Notes: a model not told the origin generated them from the letters alone. Shown: positions 42,916 through 53,113, counted from the stretch's first letter. The stretch: DNA of 64,000 bases from Lichenicoccus sp965277665 (GCF_965277665.1 NZ_OZ255835.1:3968001-4032000), one strand, 5' to 3'. Numbers and translations: made by a program.

Positions 42916-43132
42916 GTCTGCCTAATGCACTGCCCAGGTCCGTGGATTTATCCTAGTGTCGGCGGGGTGGCTTGTGAAGAGCCAGAAATCGGGCCCGTAA
43001 CGGCCCGTTCACGCCCCTTCAACAGTCACCCCGCCACCGCCCTAATCCCAAGGAGCTTCATCAACGACTTAGCGATGGGGTGCAAATCTTCATAGAGTTC
43101 TTACTGGGGAAATACCCCCCATCCACGCCCGC

Positions 43133-45064
43133 TCAGTCCGCCGCATCCTGCCAGTCCGGAAGTTCATCCACCGCCGACAGGCGAAGACCCTTCGCCGGAT
43201 GGCGCTGTCCAACGCCCCGGAAGTCCTCGATCAAGCCCAGCGCGGCGACGTGGTCTCTCCACTGGTCACTGTCAGCAATCCGCTGCTTGAAATCCCGAAC
43301 GGCCATAGGCTTAACCGCACCGTCCTTCCCCGGCATCACCGAGGCTATTTGCCCGTAAGTCAGGAAACCATCGGCGGTCGCCAGGGCTCCGTCCGCGAGA
43401 AGGCGGTCTAGAACGAGCGACGCCGCGAGGGCCTTGCCTGCTAGCTTCGGCGCCACTGGGCACCAGCGTTTAACCGCCGCTCCTGGAAATATGGTCTGCA
43501 TGTTGGACGTGCTCGGGATCGCGCTGGCCGCAGAGGCGATCAGGTAAAGATCCATAGGCAGGCACTGGTCCCCGTTAGACTGCCTTACACGGCCCCTGCA
43601 AGCCGCTTGCAAGATCAGGTTGCGGTGTTCACCGTGCGTCGTCTTCAGCACCTCTTCCTGACTAGCGAAGTCATGCAGGTCAGTCGGACGCGCCTTGGCC
43701 ATGTGCGTCAGGGCGAGATAGTGACACGCCGGCATGAACAGCGTTCCGCCAAGGATCACGTTGCCTACCTCGCGGTAGGTGTTCGTCGCCATGTGCGTTC
43801 CCCACGTGATCACGTCCACCAGCTTCGCCACATCCGCCGGCAGTCTCTTCACAAGCTGTCCGGCTACGTCGCCAACCTTCGGCCCCTTCTTGTGAGTGAC
43901 GACAAGCCAGCGCTCTGTTGGCCTGGACAGGATCGCAGCCGCCATGCCGTCTACTAGCTCCCCGCCCTTGCTGCGGAACGCAGTCTTGCTGCCGGCGGTC
44001 TTCCACAGATGCACCGTCAGCGGCGAATAGTCCTTCACAGCCGAACGCAGGGCCACCACACCCCGACAGGCCATTGCATCCTCGTATGTCTGCCGGACGC
44101 GTATTGAAGCGTCCAGGACCACCAGCGGTGCTAGGTCCTCGGGTAGCGTGTCCTGGTAGCTGATCAGAACCCGGCCCTCGCCCCGTTCGGTATAACGCTC
44201 ACGCGTCACCCGGATCTGGCGGCCTGCGACAAAGAAGAGCGCAGACGCAAGTAGCCTTTGCTGGTCGGCAACGACGCCACGTCCGCGCTCCAGGCCGGCC
44301 AAGACCTCGGACTCCTCCACGCCGGACAACGTCGTCCAGTCTGGGACCCGGATCAGCTCACCATCCGGAACGCTCTTGAGGTCAACAAAGAAGTCTTCCA
44401 GCGCCGCGTAAAGCCTGCTGTTCAGCCTGGACGCAACCACAAACAGATGACCTAGCTCGGCACGGTCCAGCGTGATCGGCGCGCCCGGCAACCACGCCTC
44501 GTCCCAGACCCTCACGGCCCGTGCATGGCCCTGGTAATGGAACACCGAGGCAGCCTGGAACGGCCTGTGACGGGTCTCCAGCTCCACCTTCTGCTGTGTC
44601 ACGACAAGTATCTGCGCCTCTGGAGCGGGACAGCCAGACAGGGCGTTAAGCTCTTCGTTGCTCGTCCGTGTGGCGACACGACCACCAAGCCCGGCGGCGG
44701 TCAGGTCTTCCAGCAGCGCGCGCGCCTCGTCCAAGCGGCCAACGCAAACCAGCATCCCCACGTTACGATGCTCTGCAGACTCGGCTAGCGCTTTGCTGAA
44801 CGCGACAACGCTAGACGACTTGCCAATTCCAGGGTCAAGAGACGCCAGGAAGACCTTCGCCGCCGCTGTGCCGTCTGCCATCGCTTCGAAGGTTTCGAGG
44901 ATGTGCAGGAGCGCGGCGCGGTGGTCGGGGCCGGGGCGGTGTTCACGGGCCGCGAAGGTGTCCTCTAGGGTCCTCATGGCGGCCCGCGCAAGGCCCGTTC
45001 CCGTCACTGGTGACGCGTCGTCATCTCCGCCGGTGACGGCTGCAGTGTCATTCTCGAACAGCAA
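43133..45064 (-). CDS. Helicase-like P-loop ATPase, possible replication protein
   Basis: A 643-residue protein with Walker A SLDPGIGKSS (about residues 75-84), a DEAW box in VRVWDEAWLP (188-191) and a motif-VI-like LQAACRGRVRQ (485-495) with candidate arginine fingers. WGTHMATNTYREVGNVILGG (421-440) resembles the segment before motif V in plasmid and phage helicases. The C-terminus (FLTYGQIASVMPGKDGAVK) could be a winged helix. A TTG start at 45064 is supported by AGGAGAG. It probably unwinds DNA for replication of the excised element, but could have a defence role. It is not assigned to a named family. Confidence 0.7.
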   Translation of the reverse strand: MLFENDTAAVTGGDDDASPVTGTGLARAAMRTLEDTFAAREHRPGPDHRAALLHILETFEAMADGTAAAKVFLASLDPGIGKSSSVVAFSKALAESAEHRNVGMLVCVGRLDEARALLEDLTAAGLGGRVATRTSNEELNALSGCPAPEAQILVVTQQKVELETRHRPFQAASVFHYQGHARAVRVWDEAWLPGAPITLDRAELGHLFVVASRLNSRLYAALEDFFVDLKSVPDGELIRVPDWTTLSGVEESEVLAGLERGRGVVADQQRLLASALFFVAGRQIRVTRERYTERGEGRVLISYQDTLPEDLAPLVVLDASIRVRQTYEDAMACRGVVALRSAVKDYSPLTVHLWKTAGSKTAFRSKGGELVDGMAAAILSRPTERWLVVTHKKGPKVGDVAGQLVKRLPADVAKLVDVITWGTHMATNTYREVGNVILGGTLFMPACHYLALTHMAKARPTDLHDFASQEEVLKTTHGEHRNLILQAACRGRVRQSNGDQCLPMDLYLIASAASAIPSTSNMQTIFPGAAVKRWCPVAPKLAGKALAASLVLDRLLADGALATADGFLTYGQIASVMPGKDGAVKPMAVRDFKQRIADSDQWRDHVAALGLIEDFRGVGQRHPAKGLRLSAVDELPDWQDAAD

Positions 45065-45406
45065 GGGTCTCTCCTATGGCCCACGCGGCACGGCGCTAGG
45101 CCTCATATTGTCAGGGATCGGCCACTTGGGCCGCAAGGGAAAGCCGCTGTCACACTCACGGCCCGGTGGAACCTGGGAACACGATTTCAGCGGCAGTCTT
45201 CAGCCGAACGACAGACCGTCGTTGGCAGCTTCTAAGCTATGGTCCGGTTGTTCGGCAGCGTATTTCGAAATCCCTGTTGCCAGCCCGCAACGGCTTTGGA
45301 GGGCCTCGAAGGTTTGTTATCAGGGCGTCGGTGGAATTACCTGTACATTTGGTCCTGCCGGGAGTAGCGCACTGCGGGTAAACACCCCCGCCATCGCGAG
45401 CCCGTC
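45065..45406. other. Gene-free stretch inside the element
   Basis: 342 bases between the divergent helicase-like gene and a small membrane-protein frame. It contains the helicase gene's ribosome site and presumably its promoter. Short open frames have no ribosome sites. No repeat or operator stands out. Confidence 0.4.
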
Positions 45407-45589
45407 ATGCTCCAGACTCTTTTGCTAGTCGTAATCTTTGGTCTGCTGCCGGCTGCGGTGGCGGAGTCTTACGTGCGGGACCTTTTCAAGACTATCGCAA
45501 TTGTTGTTACGCTGCCGCTCCTCTGGCCTTACTGGCTCTATCGCGCGGGCCGTTGGTTGTTCCGGGTCCTCAGGCCGTCACCCGGCTGA
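45407..45589 (+). CDS. Possible small membrane protein
   Basis: A 60-residue frame with two hydrophobic segments, LLLVVIFGLLPAAVA (about 4-19) and IAIVVTLPLLWPYWLY (about 30-45), separated by a charged loop and ending in basic residues. The layout is that of a small inner-membrane protein, for example a phage holin-like or toxin-like peptide. The ATG has only a weak ribosome site, so the call is tentative. It is followed by a hairpin at 45604-45650. Confidence 0.4.
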   Translation: MLQTLLLVVIFGLLPAAVAESYVRDLFKTIAIVVTLPLLWPYWLYRAGRWLFRVLRPSPG

Positions 45590-45603
45590 CGTGCCCCGTA
45601 GAG

Positions 45604-45650
45604 CCCGCTGAAGGGCCTCTCAGGTTTCCCTGTAGGTTTCCTTCAGCGGG
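45604..45650. terminator. Long hairpin between converging genes
   Basis: CCCGCTGAAGG (45604-45614) and CCTTCAGCGGG (45640-45650) are perfect inverted repeats around a 25-base loop that itself holds GGTTTCC twice. It sits between the small membrane-protein frame and the end of the PGF-repeat gene, and could end transcription from both sides. Confidence 0.5.
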
Positions 45651-45698
45651 TGTTGAAAGGCCGTCAGCGAGTCTCTAGCGGGCTCCTAGAGGGCAACG

Positions 45699-48542
45699 CT
45701 AAGTGCCCCTCATCAGCGTCGGAGTGAACCTCGAAAGGTCCGCTCCGGGATGCGTTCGAACGTAGGCGTCTCGGATCGCTGCCTTGTCCGCAGTCGCAGG
45801 TGTCGCAGCGATCTCGGAAACGGCCTGCTTCTCTGCGGGGCTAGTCGCCAGCATGAACATCTGCTGAGCATGGCGCTGGTAATTCCCGACCGCACCTTGG
45901 TAGCGGGTGAGGTTCAGGATCGGCCCGCGTGGTCCACCGTTCGGTGTTCCGGCCGTAGGTGCCGCAGCCGGTGCGTTCCCCATTGCCTGCTGAACATCGG
46001 CCGTCGCCTGCGAGCTGATCGCTCCCTGGTCTAGGCTTGTCTGGCCTTGGGTCTTCAGTAGCTGCGCCCGCGCGGCGATGTGCCCCGCAAGTTGCCTGTC
46101 TATGAGCTGGCCGCTCAAGGCTGCATCTGCATGGAACGGGTGCAACGTGCCGTCCGCCGCCAAGTCTTCAATCGCTGCCGTGATGTCCGGCGTCTGCAGC
46201 GGAGTGCCAAAGTGCTGCTGGTGCAGCATCGAGACGAGCGCCTGTCCGCCGGAGGGCGTCAAAGGACCCGCTCCAAGGCCCGTAGAAGGCACTGGAGCGG
46301 CGGCAGGTAGAGGTGTAGCCGGGGCAGGTGTAGGAGCCGCTGGCGGGGCTGCGACGGGCCTTGGAGCGGCACCTAACGGGGCCACTGGCGGCTGCAGCAT
46401 TTGCGGCGGCGTGGGATCGGCCGGGCTTCCGTATTTTCCAGCCGTAGCACCAAAGAGCTGCTGAGGCGTGGAAGCGGTCAGAGACCCAACGCCAGTCACG
46501 GGAGCGTCGGGCGTGTTGCTCTTGTATTGCCTGATCGCGTCCCGTTCGAGCCATGCCGCCGCTTGTTCATTGAGGCTTTGCCCCCGCTGCTGTGCTGCGG
46601 CGTCGGCCGCCTGTTCCTGAGTGTCCCGCTTGGCGAGTGCAGACTGGTCAGCCGTGAAGCCTGCAATCTGCGAGTTCGTCACCGCCTTCAGGTTCGGGGG
46701 GTTGCCCTGCTGTTGCGCGTCGGCCCACAACGCGGAGGACAGCGGGTCGGGGTTGCCGGCGGCCTGCTGTTTCGCTTGTTGAGACAAAGCGCCAGCCCAC
46801 ACGGCTTCGGCTGCCGCCGTGGCCTTAGCGTTTTGCGAGTACCCCGTAGCCGTCTGCTTGGCCCGTAGCGCGTCAGCCGCGGTGTTCGCGACATTCGTTT
46901 GCTGGTCCGTGAAGTCTCCGTTCACATCCGAGACGGCCGATTGCAGGTCCCCTAGAGGGTCACTAGAGGGCAGCGAAATACCCGACTTCGCCAGGACCCG
47001 GCGCGCCGCTAATAGCTGCGCCTGCTGTGGGGTCATCCCCGCGCCCAGTGCCCAATCAATGACGCCACCCGCCGCCTTACCAGCGACCGGTAGGACCGAG
47101 TGACCGGCGGCCGAGCCGAGAGCGATGTCCAGTGCGGTGTGGTAGTTGCCCGCCGCAGCCGCAGTCAGTGCGCCGAGACCGCCGACGACGGGGGCAGCTT
47201 TTGCGCCTACTGCCGAACCGACCGAAGCGAACGGCCCGACTGTCCCGGATGACGGCGCTTGATTAGCGAGTGCATCGATCTGCCCCACTCCGTTCGCCAC
47301 CGCATCTTGGTGATAACCGTCTAGGCCCGCCGCTTTGACGGCCGATCCGCCCGTGCCTGCCGCCGCCGAACGCTGAGCGGCCATTAGTGCGGACGCTTGG
47401 TCCGGATCGATAGCGCCGGCCTTGAGGGCGGTGCTGCGGTATGCAGACAACGCTGCATTGGTTGCGTCGCCGTAAGCTTGGGAAGCTTGAGCGGGCTTGA
47501 GGCCGTTCGAAGCGCCATACTGGGATACTGCGTCGTGCAGGAGCACCTGCTGAGCTGCTTGCTCGGGCGTCATGCCTTTGCTGATGCTGGCGGCGTAGGC
47601 GTTTCTGGCAAGAGCCCCAGCGCCGTTCCGTGCGGCCCAGGCTCCCGCCCCGGCGACCGGGAGTAGACCGAGGGCCAGTCCGATATCGTCAGCCTGATCA
47701 TCCGTGGCGCCGGCGGCTTTCGCTGTCGGGACTGCCGCGCCGATGGCGGCAGACGAGAGGGTCGGGACGAGACCAACGCCGCCGGAGAGGGCTGCGCCGG
47801 TAACGCCACCTACGGCCCCTTCAAGAATCTTGCCCGACGCTTCCTTGGGAGAATACCAGCCGGCGGCGTTCTCGGCATCGGTGGCCCACTTCTGGATCGG
47901 TAGGTTCTCTACCGCCTTCGCGATCGGGTTGGACAGCGCGAGGGAAACCGGGTCGTAGCCCGAGTGGTTCGCGAGGAACCGCCCCGCCCCCTGTGCGGTG
48001 CTGATTAGGCCCGTGGCGCCGCCCACAAGGCCGCGCCCGACAATGCCGCCGAGGCGGTAATTCGCGCCAGGGTCGGACGGCTGGTCGCGAGTGAAGCCGG
48101 GAGGTAGTGCAGTGGAGGACTGCTGAGGCTGCCCGGAGTCAACGAGCGTAAGCCCCGCCGGAAGCGTAGACGACGAGGGCGCCGGGCCAGGATCAATGAG
48201 AGTGAAGCCTGCCGGCAGAGCTGCAGACGACGCCCGTGCCTGATTGTCAGGAACAAATCCCGGCGGTGGCGCAGAAGTAGGGCCAGGTGCGGCTAGGAGC
48301 TGGGCGTCGGAGTAGTGAGGGGTCGTACTAGGACCCGGCGCCGCCAGTAGCTGGGCATCTGTTGGCTGCTGGGGGCTACCGCCTCCGCTGGACGCGGTCT
48401 GTTGCGCCTGCGCGTGGAGAGCCAGGAGCGACGCTGGACTTAAATTGCTGCCAGCGGACACGACGGGGCTGTCGCGGACGAACCCCGGCGGGAGCTGCGA
48501 AGGGTCCTGAGAGGCACCTGAAAGTGCCGTTTGCGTTGCCAT
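45699..48542 (-). CDS. Large low-complexity protein with PGF repeats, possible internal virion protein
   Basis: A 947-residue protein rich in Ala, Gln, Pro and Gly. The first 160 residues carry repeated short motifs: LPPGFVRD, PPPGFVPD, LPAGFTLIDPG, LPAGLTLVDSG, LPPGFTRD, and two copies of DAQLLAAPGP. A glycine/alanine-rich hydrophobic stretch (about 165-320) and long helical regions follow. Similar PGF-type N-terminal motifs occur in large internal or ejection proteins of short-tailed phages, which is the basis of the suggestion; no named domain is visible. ATG 48542 has AGAGGA before it. It is the longest gene of the element. Confidence 0.65.
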   Translation of the reverse strand: MATQTALSGASQDPSQLPPGFVRDSPVVSAGSNLSPASLLALHAQAQQTASSGGGSPQQPTDAQLLAAPGPSTTPHYSDAQLLAAPGPTSAPPPGFVPDNQARASSAALPAGFTLIDPGPAPSSSTLPAGLTLVDSGQPQQSSTALPPGFTRDQPSDPGANYRLGGIVGRGLVGGATGLISTAQGAGRFLANHSGYDPVSLALSNPIAKAVENLPIQKWATDAENAAGWYSPKEASGKILEGAVGGVTGAALSGGVGLVPTLSSAAIGAAVPTAKAAGATDDQADDIGLALGLLPVAGAGAWAARNGAGALARNAYAASISKGMTPEQAAQQVLLHDAVSQYGASNGLKPAQASQAYGDATNAALSAYRSTALKAGAIDPDQASALMAAQRSAAAGTGGSAVKAAGLDGYHQDAVANGVGQIDALANQAPSSGTVGPFASVGSAVGAKAAPVVGGLGALTAAAAGNYHTALDIALGSAAGHSVLPVAGKAAGGVIDWALGAGMTPQQAQLLAARRVLAKSGISLPSSDPLGDLQSAVSDVNGDFTDQQTNVANTAADALRAKQTATGYSQNAKATAAAEAVWAGALSQQAKQQAAGNPDPLSSALWADAQQQGNPPNLKAVTNSQIAGFTADQSALAKRDTQEQAADAAAQQRGQSLNEQAAAWLERDAIRQYKSNTPDAPVTGVGSLTASTPQQLFGATAGKYGSPADPTPPQMLQPPVAPLGAAPRPVAAPPAAPTPAPATPLPAAAPVPSTGLGAGPLTPSGGQALVSMLHQQHFGTPLQTPDITAAIEDLAADGTLHPFHADAALSGQLIDRQLAGHIAARAQLLKTQGQTSLDQGAISSQATADVQQAMGNAPAAAPTAGTPNGGPRGPILNLTRYQGAVGNYQRHAQQMFMLATSPAEKQAVSEIAATPATADKAAIRDAYVRTHPGADLSRFTPTLMRGT

Positions 48543-48553
48543 GAGAGGTCCTC

Positions 48554-49039
48554 TCAGGCCGTCAGGCGGTTGCTATGCCGCCACAGAACTTCGGCCCGAG
48601 TCAGCAGCTCCATGTTGGACACGCGCATATCGAACGGATTGCCATTGACGAACCCCACGACCTCATCCTCGTCCGCGCTAGTGAGTAGCCGTGCGAGGTA
48701 GGCGAGGGGACAATGCGCCCGCCGGCGCGTAGCAGCTTGCGTGGCCTGCTTGCGGGCGGACGCCACGTAGAAATGGCCAGTTCCGGTTGTCATAACGGTC
48801 CAGCGTGCACCCCAGGACTCGACAACCTCCGGCCAACGGTCTGCGTCGATGATGAATGGCTTGCCGCCGTGGCGTCCGAAAGTCTCGACGGACAGCGCGG
48901 GCTCGCCGTCAATGACGATGGGCGTCACGGCCGGATCGCGGTCTGCGACTTGCCTTCCGGCGAAGCGGCGCGTGCGGACAGGGGTGGAGGGCGCCGGGGA
49001 GGTGGTAGCCTGGCTGGTGATGGTGTTCGAGAGGGACAT
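48554..49039 (-). CDS. HNH-like endonuclease-fold protein
   Basis: A 161-residue protein. The C-terminal segment EVVGFVNGNPFDMRVSNMELLTRAE matches the second half of the HNH/AP2 homing-endonuclease pattern (hydrophobic-x-N-G-x-x-x-D-x-R-x-x-N-L). The first catalytic His region is not obvious: the CPLAYLARLL stretch lies where HR is expected, so the enzyme may be inactive. Before it is a domain with SARKQATQAATRRRAHC that is basic and may bind DNA. The ATG has no clear ribosome site. It ends 11 bases before the PGF-repeat gene and is probably co-transcribed. Confidence 0.6.
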   Translation of the reverse strand: MSLSNTITSQATTSPAPSTPVRTRRFAGRQVADRDPAVTPIVIDGEPALSVETFGRHGGKPFIIDADRWPEVVESWGARWTVMTTGTGHFYVASARKQATQAATRRRAHCPLAYLARLLTSADEDEVVGFVNGNPFDMRVSNMELLTRAEVLWRHSNRLTA

Positions 49040-49145
49040 TAGGAGTGTTGCTCAACGACTATTGCCACGGCGCCCCGAAAAGGGACCCATGGTGGTGTGG
49101 TGACAGGGAAAGCCGGACGAGCCGGCCGCGGTTAGCTGGGCGGTG

Positions 49146-49325
49146 TTAGCGGGCGGCGGACAGGTGCTCTGCGGCGATGCGGATAGCTTCGCGAAGGGCA
49201 CGGGAGCGGCTGGGGAACTGCTCTGCAGCGCTCGCGGCGTTCAGCCGGAGGGCTTCAGCTACGAGCGTCAGGCGCTGCTGATCCTGGTCATTGATCCGGC
49301 AGATGATGCGGGCGTGGGTGGGCAT
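49146..49325 (-). CDS. Small ribbon-helix-helix-like protein
   Basis: A 59-residue frame starting MPTHARIICRINDQDQQRL, then LTLVAEALRLNAASAAEQ and SRSRALREAIRIAAEHL. A short strand followed by two helices with the pattern SRSRALREAI is what ribbon-helix-helix DNA-binding proteins (Arc, CopG) show. AAGGAA lies about six bases before the ATG. It lies upstream of the HNH-like and PGF-repeat genes on the same strand and could regulate them. Confidence 0.55.
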   Translation of the reverse strand: MPTHARIICRINDQDQQRLTLVAEALRLNAASAAEQFPSRSRALREAIRIAAEHLSAAR

Positions 49326-49525
49326 GGGTGTTCCTTGAGGTTCGGGGTGATCGTTGTCTGACGGAAAAAAGAGGAAGGATGGCGGCCGTTGGTGGTGCGT
49401 CCTTGGGGCGCCTGGCCTCTGTATTCGTCGAGAGCGTAGACTTTCAGTCCACCGGCGCAGGGATCGCCTGCGTTAGGCTCCGCTCCATCTAGAGCGTAGA
49501 TAAACCCTACATACGGCTCGGATGT

Positions 49526-49852
49526 ATGGGCTCCGCTTTATCAAGAGGGTTGATTGGCGGGCATGGCGACGAGCTACCCGGCTTCAAATGTGCCCGCTCC
49601 GGCCCCTCCGCCAGAAACGTGCCCAAACCGACACCTGCGTGTGCCGTAGAAGGCCGTGCCGTTTCGGAGCTTGGGTTCACCCTGCCGAACGGCCAGCGGG
49701 CGCCTGTTCGCGTCCTGACCTTGGTCGGGCAGCTATGGTTTGTCGCGAGGGACGCTGCAACGCTGCGGGAATACGCGGACCCGCCGCGCAGGCAGATTTC
49801 TATTCAAGTAGCCAAGACGTTCCGGTATAGGAACGTAACCTTTACCTTCTAA
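49526..49852 (+). CDS. Small protein, possible Bro-N-like fragment
   Basis: A 108-residue frame. Its second half, APVRVLTLVGQLWFVARDAATLREYADP, resembles the start of Bro-N antirepressor domains (V-R-x-x-x-x-x-G-x-x-W-F-V-A-x-D). The remainder of that domain is absent, the first half is featureless, and the start is weak. It may be a fragment or an extremely short regulator. A frame shifted by one codon position overlaps it but lacks these features. Confidence 0.35.
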   Translation: MGSALSRGLIGGHGDELPGFKCARSGPSARNVPKPTPACAVEGRAVSELGFTLPNGQRAPVRVLTLVGQLWFVARDAATLREYADPPRRQISIQVAKTFRYRNVTFTF

Positions 49853-49863
49853 GCGGCAGATCA

Positions 49864-50517
49864 ATGTCCGAGCCTCGGCGTCTGAAAGTTGGAGCCTACG
49901 TCCTTGCAGCGGGACTGCTTGCAGGGCCGTCAGCACAGGCGATAGTCGTCAACACCGCCTCAGCAGGCTACTGGACGGCGTTTGAAGGAACTGCGAACGA
50001 CGGACTAAGCGTCTGCGGCGTCTCGACGGCTGACAACGGCGGCCGAACACTGTCAATCAAGGTCTTCGAGAAGACCAAGTTCGTCGTAGTTCAGATTTAC
50101 AAGCCGAGCTGGCAGATACCGAGCGGGACGCAGATACCAATCCGCTTTGTTCTTGGCGACCACGCACCCTGGAACGCGCAGGGGTTCGGCAACGCGAGCA
50201 TGATCCAGTTCAACGTCATGGGACCGTCAATCGCGGAATTCGAAAAGGAGTTTCGGCAGGCGGCAGTGCTCCAGCTAAGCTTCGAGGGGGGCACCGAACC
50301 CGAGATGGTCGAAAGCCTTGTCGGCAGCCGGTTAGTGGACGACGCTCTTGTGAGCTGCGTCCGGCGGCGCATCCTGCCCGCGCAGGCGACGCAGCCTTTT
50401 GCGAGCAACCAGGCGGGGCCGACGCAGCCCTTCAGCCCGCCTCAGACACCGGCATCACCATCGCAGCTAGTGCCTACTCCTGCGCCCGCGCCGCTTCCTG
50501 CTGATCAGAGCCTCTAG
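49864..50517 (+). CDS. Exported protein with proline-rich tail
   Basis: A 217-residue protein with a signal peptide (basic MSEPRRLK, hydrophobic VGAYVLAAGLLAG, cleavage near AQA). The mature part has two cysteines (SVCGVST and VSCVRRR) and a beta-rich body (TLSIKVFEKTKFVVVQIYK, IPIRFVLGD). The last 45 residues are Pro- and Gln-rich linker-like sequence. No family is recognised. It starts 11 bases after the preceding small frame, with a weak ribosome site. It may be a periplasmic cargo protein of the element. Confidence 0.62.
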   Translation: MSEPRRLKVGAYVLAAGLLAGPSAQAIVVNTASAGYWTAFEGTANDGLSVCGVSTADNGGRTLSIKVFEKTKFVVVQIYKPSWQIPSGTQIPIRFVLGDHAPWNAQGFGNASMIQFNVMGPSIAEFEKEFRQAAVLQLSFEGGTEPEMVESLVGSRLVDDALVSCVRRRILPAQATQPFASNQAGPTQPFSPPQTPASPSQLVPTPAPAPLPADQSL

Positions 50518-50563
50518 TGTTCCTGGACGCCGCCCGCCAACGGAACCCGTGAAAGGCCTGAAC

Positions 50564-50815
50564 ATGCTCGCTCGATTGCTCGTAGGCGCGGCTTTCATAT
50601 CTTTGTCCACTACCGCTTGGGGCTACCAAAACCGCTACCCGGACGTTACTCCAGGCATCTCATGCCCTGCCGACCATATCGTCTGGGTCAATACGCGCAC
50701 CGGCATCTATCATTTGAAAGGTGAGCGTTGGTTCGGGCGCACCAAGTCTGGGCTGTTCGAGTGCGAGAAGGCCGCCCAAGCCGAGGGAGATCGAGAGACG
50801 CGCAACGGGCAGTAG
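50564..50815 (+). CDS. Small exported protein with W-N-T/Y-H motif
   Basis: An 83-residue protein with signal peptide MLARLLVGAAFISLSTTAWG. The mature part contains VWVNTRTGIYHLKGERWFG followed by TKSGLFECEKAA, a pattern I recognise from small exported proteins of diverse proteobacteria (W-V-N-T-x-S/T-G-x-Y-H ... R-W-[FY]-G-x-T-K-x-G-x-[FY]). Its function is not known. ATG 50564 is preferred to the GTG at 50549 because AAAGG lies seven bases before it. It is the last gene before attR. Confidence 0.65.
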   Translation: MLARLLVGAAFISLSTTAWGYQNRYPDVTPGISCPADHIVWVNTRTGIYHLKGERWFGRTKSGLFECEKAAQAEGDRETRNGQ

Positions 50816-50981
50816 GCTACCCCTGCCGCCGCCTGAACGCCGGGAGCAGCCGCTTCATGGCCGGCCGCGCCCCTGCAGTGTCCTCCAACGCCGCCTTCAC
50901 GGCCCCGTCAAACCCCCGGTCAACGACATCGAAAGCGGCCGTCTGACGCGCCCGACTGGTCTGGAGCGGCTTCGCTGTTGC

Positions 50982-51021
50982 CTGAGAGGGGTATACCGTG
51001 GGGGGTAACGTGAGGGGTAGG
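50982..51021. promoter_or_regulatory. Triplet repeats, probable integrase arm sites (right end)
   Basis: CTGAGAGGGGTATA, CCGTGGGGGGTA and ACGTGAGGGGTAGG follow each other about 53 bases inside attR. The last two units match 21 of 25 positions of the left-end array at 37506-37530, in the same orientation. Confidence 0.6.
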
Positions 51022-51074
51022 CGGCGAAACGACTCCTCCGCAACCCGGTGTACTTGCTAAGTATTTTTCGAGAG

Positions 51075-51099
51075 AATTCCACTGGCGGAGGGAGTGGGA
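51075..51099. repeat. attR: attachment core in the tRNA-Ser 3' end
   Basis: Identical to 37405-37429 over 25 bases and overlapping the last 17 bases of the tRNA gene. Because the element brings the same sequence, the tRNA stays intact after integration. Confidence 0.9.
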
Positions 51100-51172
51100 T
51101 TCGAACCCACGGTACGCTTTCACGCACACACGCTTTCCAAGCGTGCGCCTTAAACCGCTCGGCCATCCCTCC
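51083..51172 (-). tRNA. tRNA-Ser (anticodon GGA)
   Basis: 90 bases on the minus strand. The acceptor stem pairs GGAGGGA (51172 downward) with TCCCTCC, then discriminator G and encoded CCA (51083-51085). The D arm is in GGCCGAGCGG, the anticodon stem-loop is CACGC-TTGGAAA-GCGTG with anticodon GGA at 51136-51138, a long variable arm typical of tRNA-Ser follows, and the T loop is GGGTTCGAATCCC. It reads UCC and UCU codons. Its 3' end is the integration target of the element. Confidence 0.96.
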
Positions 51173-51247
51173 AGGGCGGCGGACCATAGCAGCCGCCGCG
51201 CCGCATTCAAGCCTGTCGGCACCGGTTCGATGATCCCGCTCAGGCTC

Positions 51248-53053
<1,806 letters not shown>

Positions 53054-53113
53054 GCCGCAGGTTCTAGCCGCTTGTCGGCACAAAGTCAGCCGTGCCGGCC
53101 GGGCGAGGGCGCC

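Larger units (their letters stand above)
37405..51099. mobile_element. 13.7-kb integrative element in tRNA-Ser(GGA)
   Basis: The element lies between identical 25-base repeats at 37405-37429 and 51075-51099. The right copy covers the 3' end of a tRNA-Ser gene, the left copy is the displaced duplicate, so one unit is 13,670 bp. A tyrosine integrase gene lies 112 bases inside the left end, and similar triplet repeats lie inside both ends. GC content and codon use are lower than in the flanking genes. Contents are an integrase, a serine recombinase, a helicase-like ATPase, a large PGF-repeat protein, an HNH-like protein and several small genes. No terminase, capsid or conjugation genes are recognised, which fits a satellite or reduced phage element. 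Confidence 0.88.

Noticed and set aside
49143..49361. 72-residue plus-strand frame
   Set aside because: The minus-strand reading of the same bases gives a better-formed small protein with a ribosome site.
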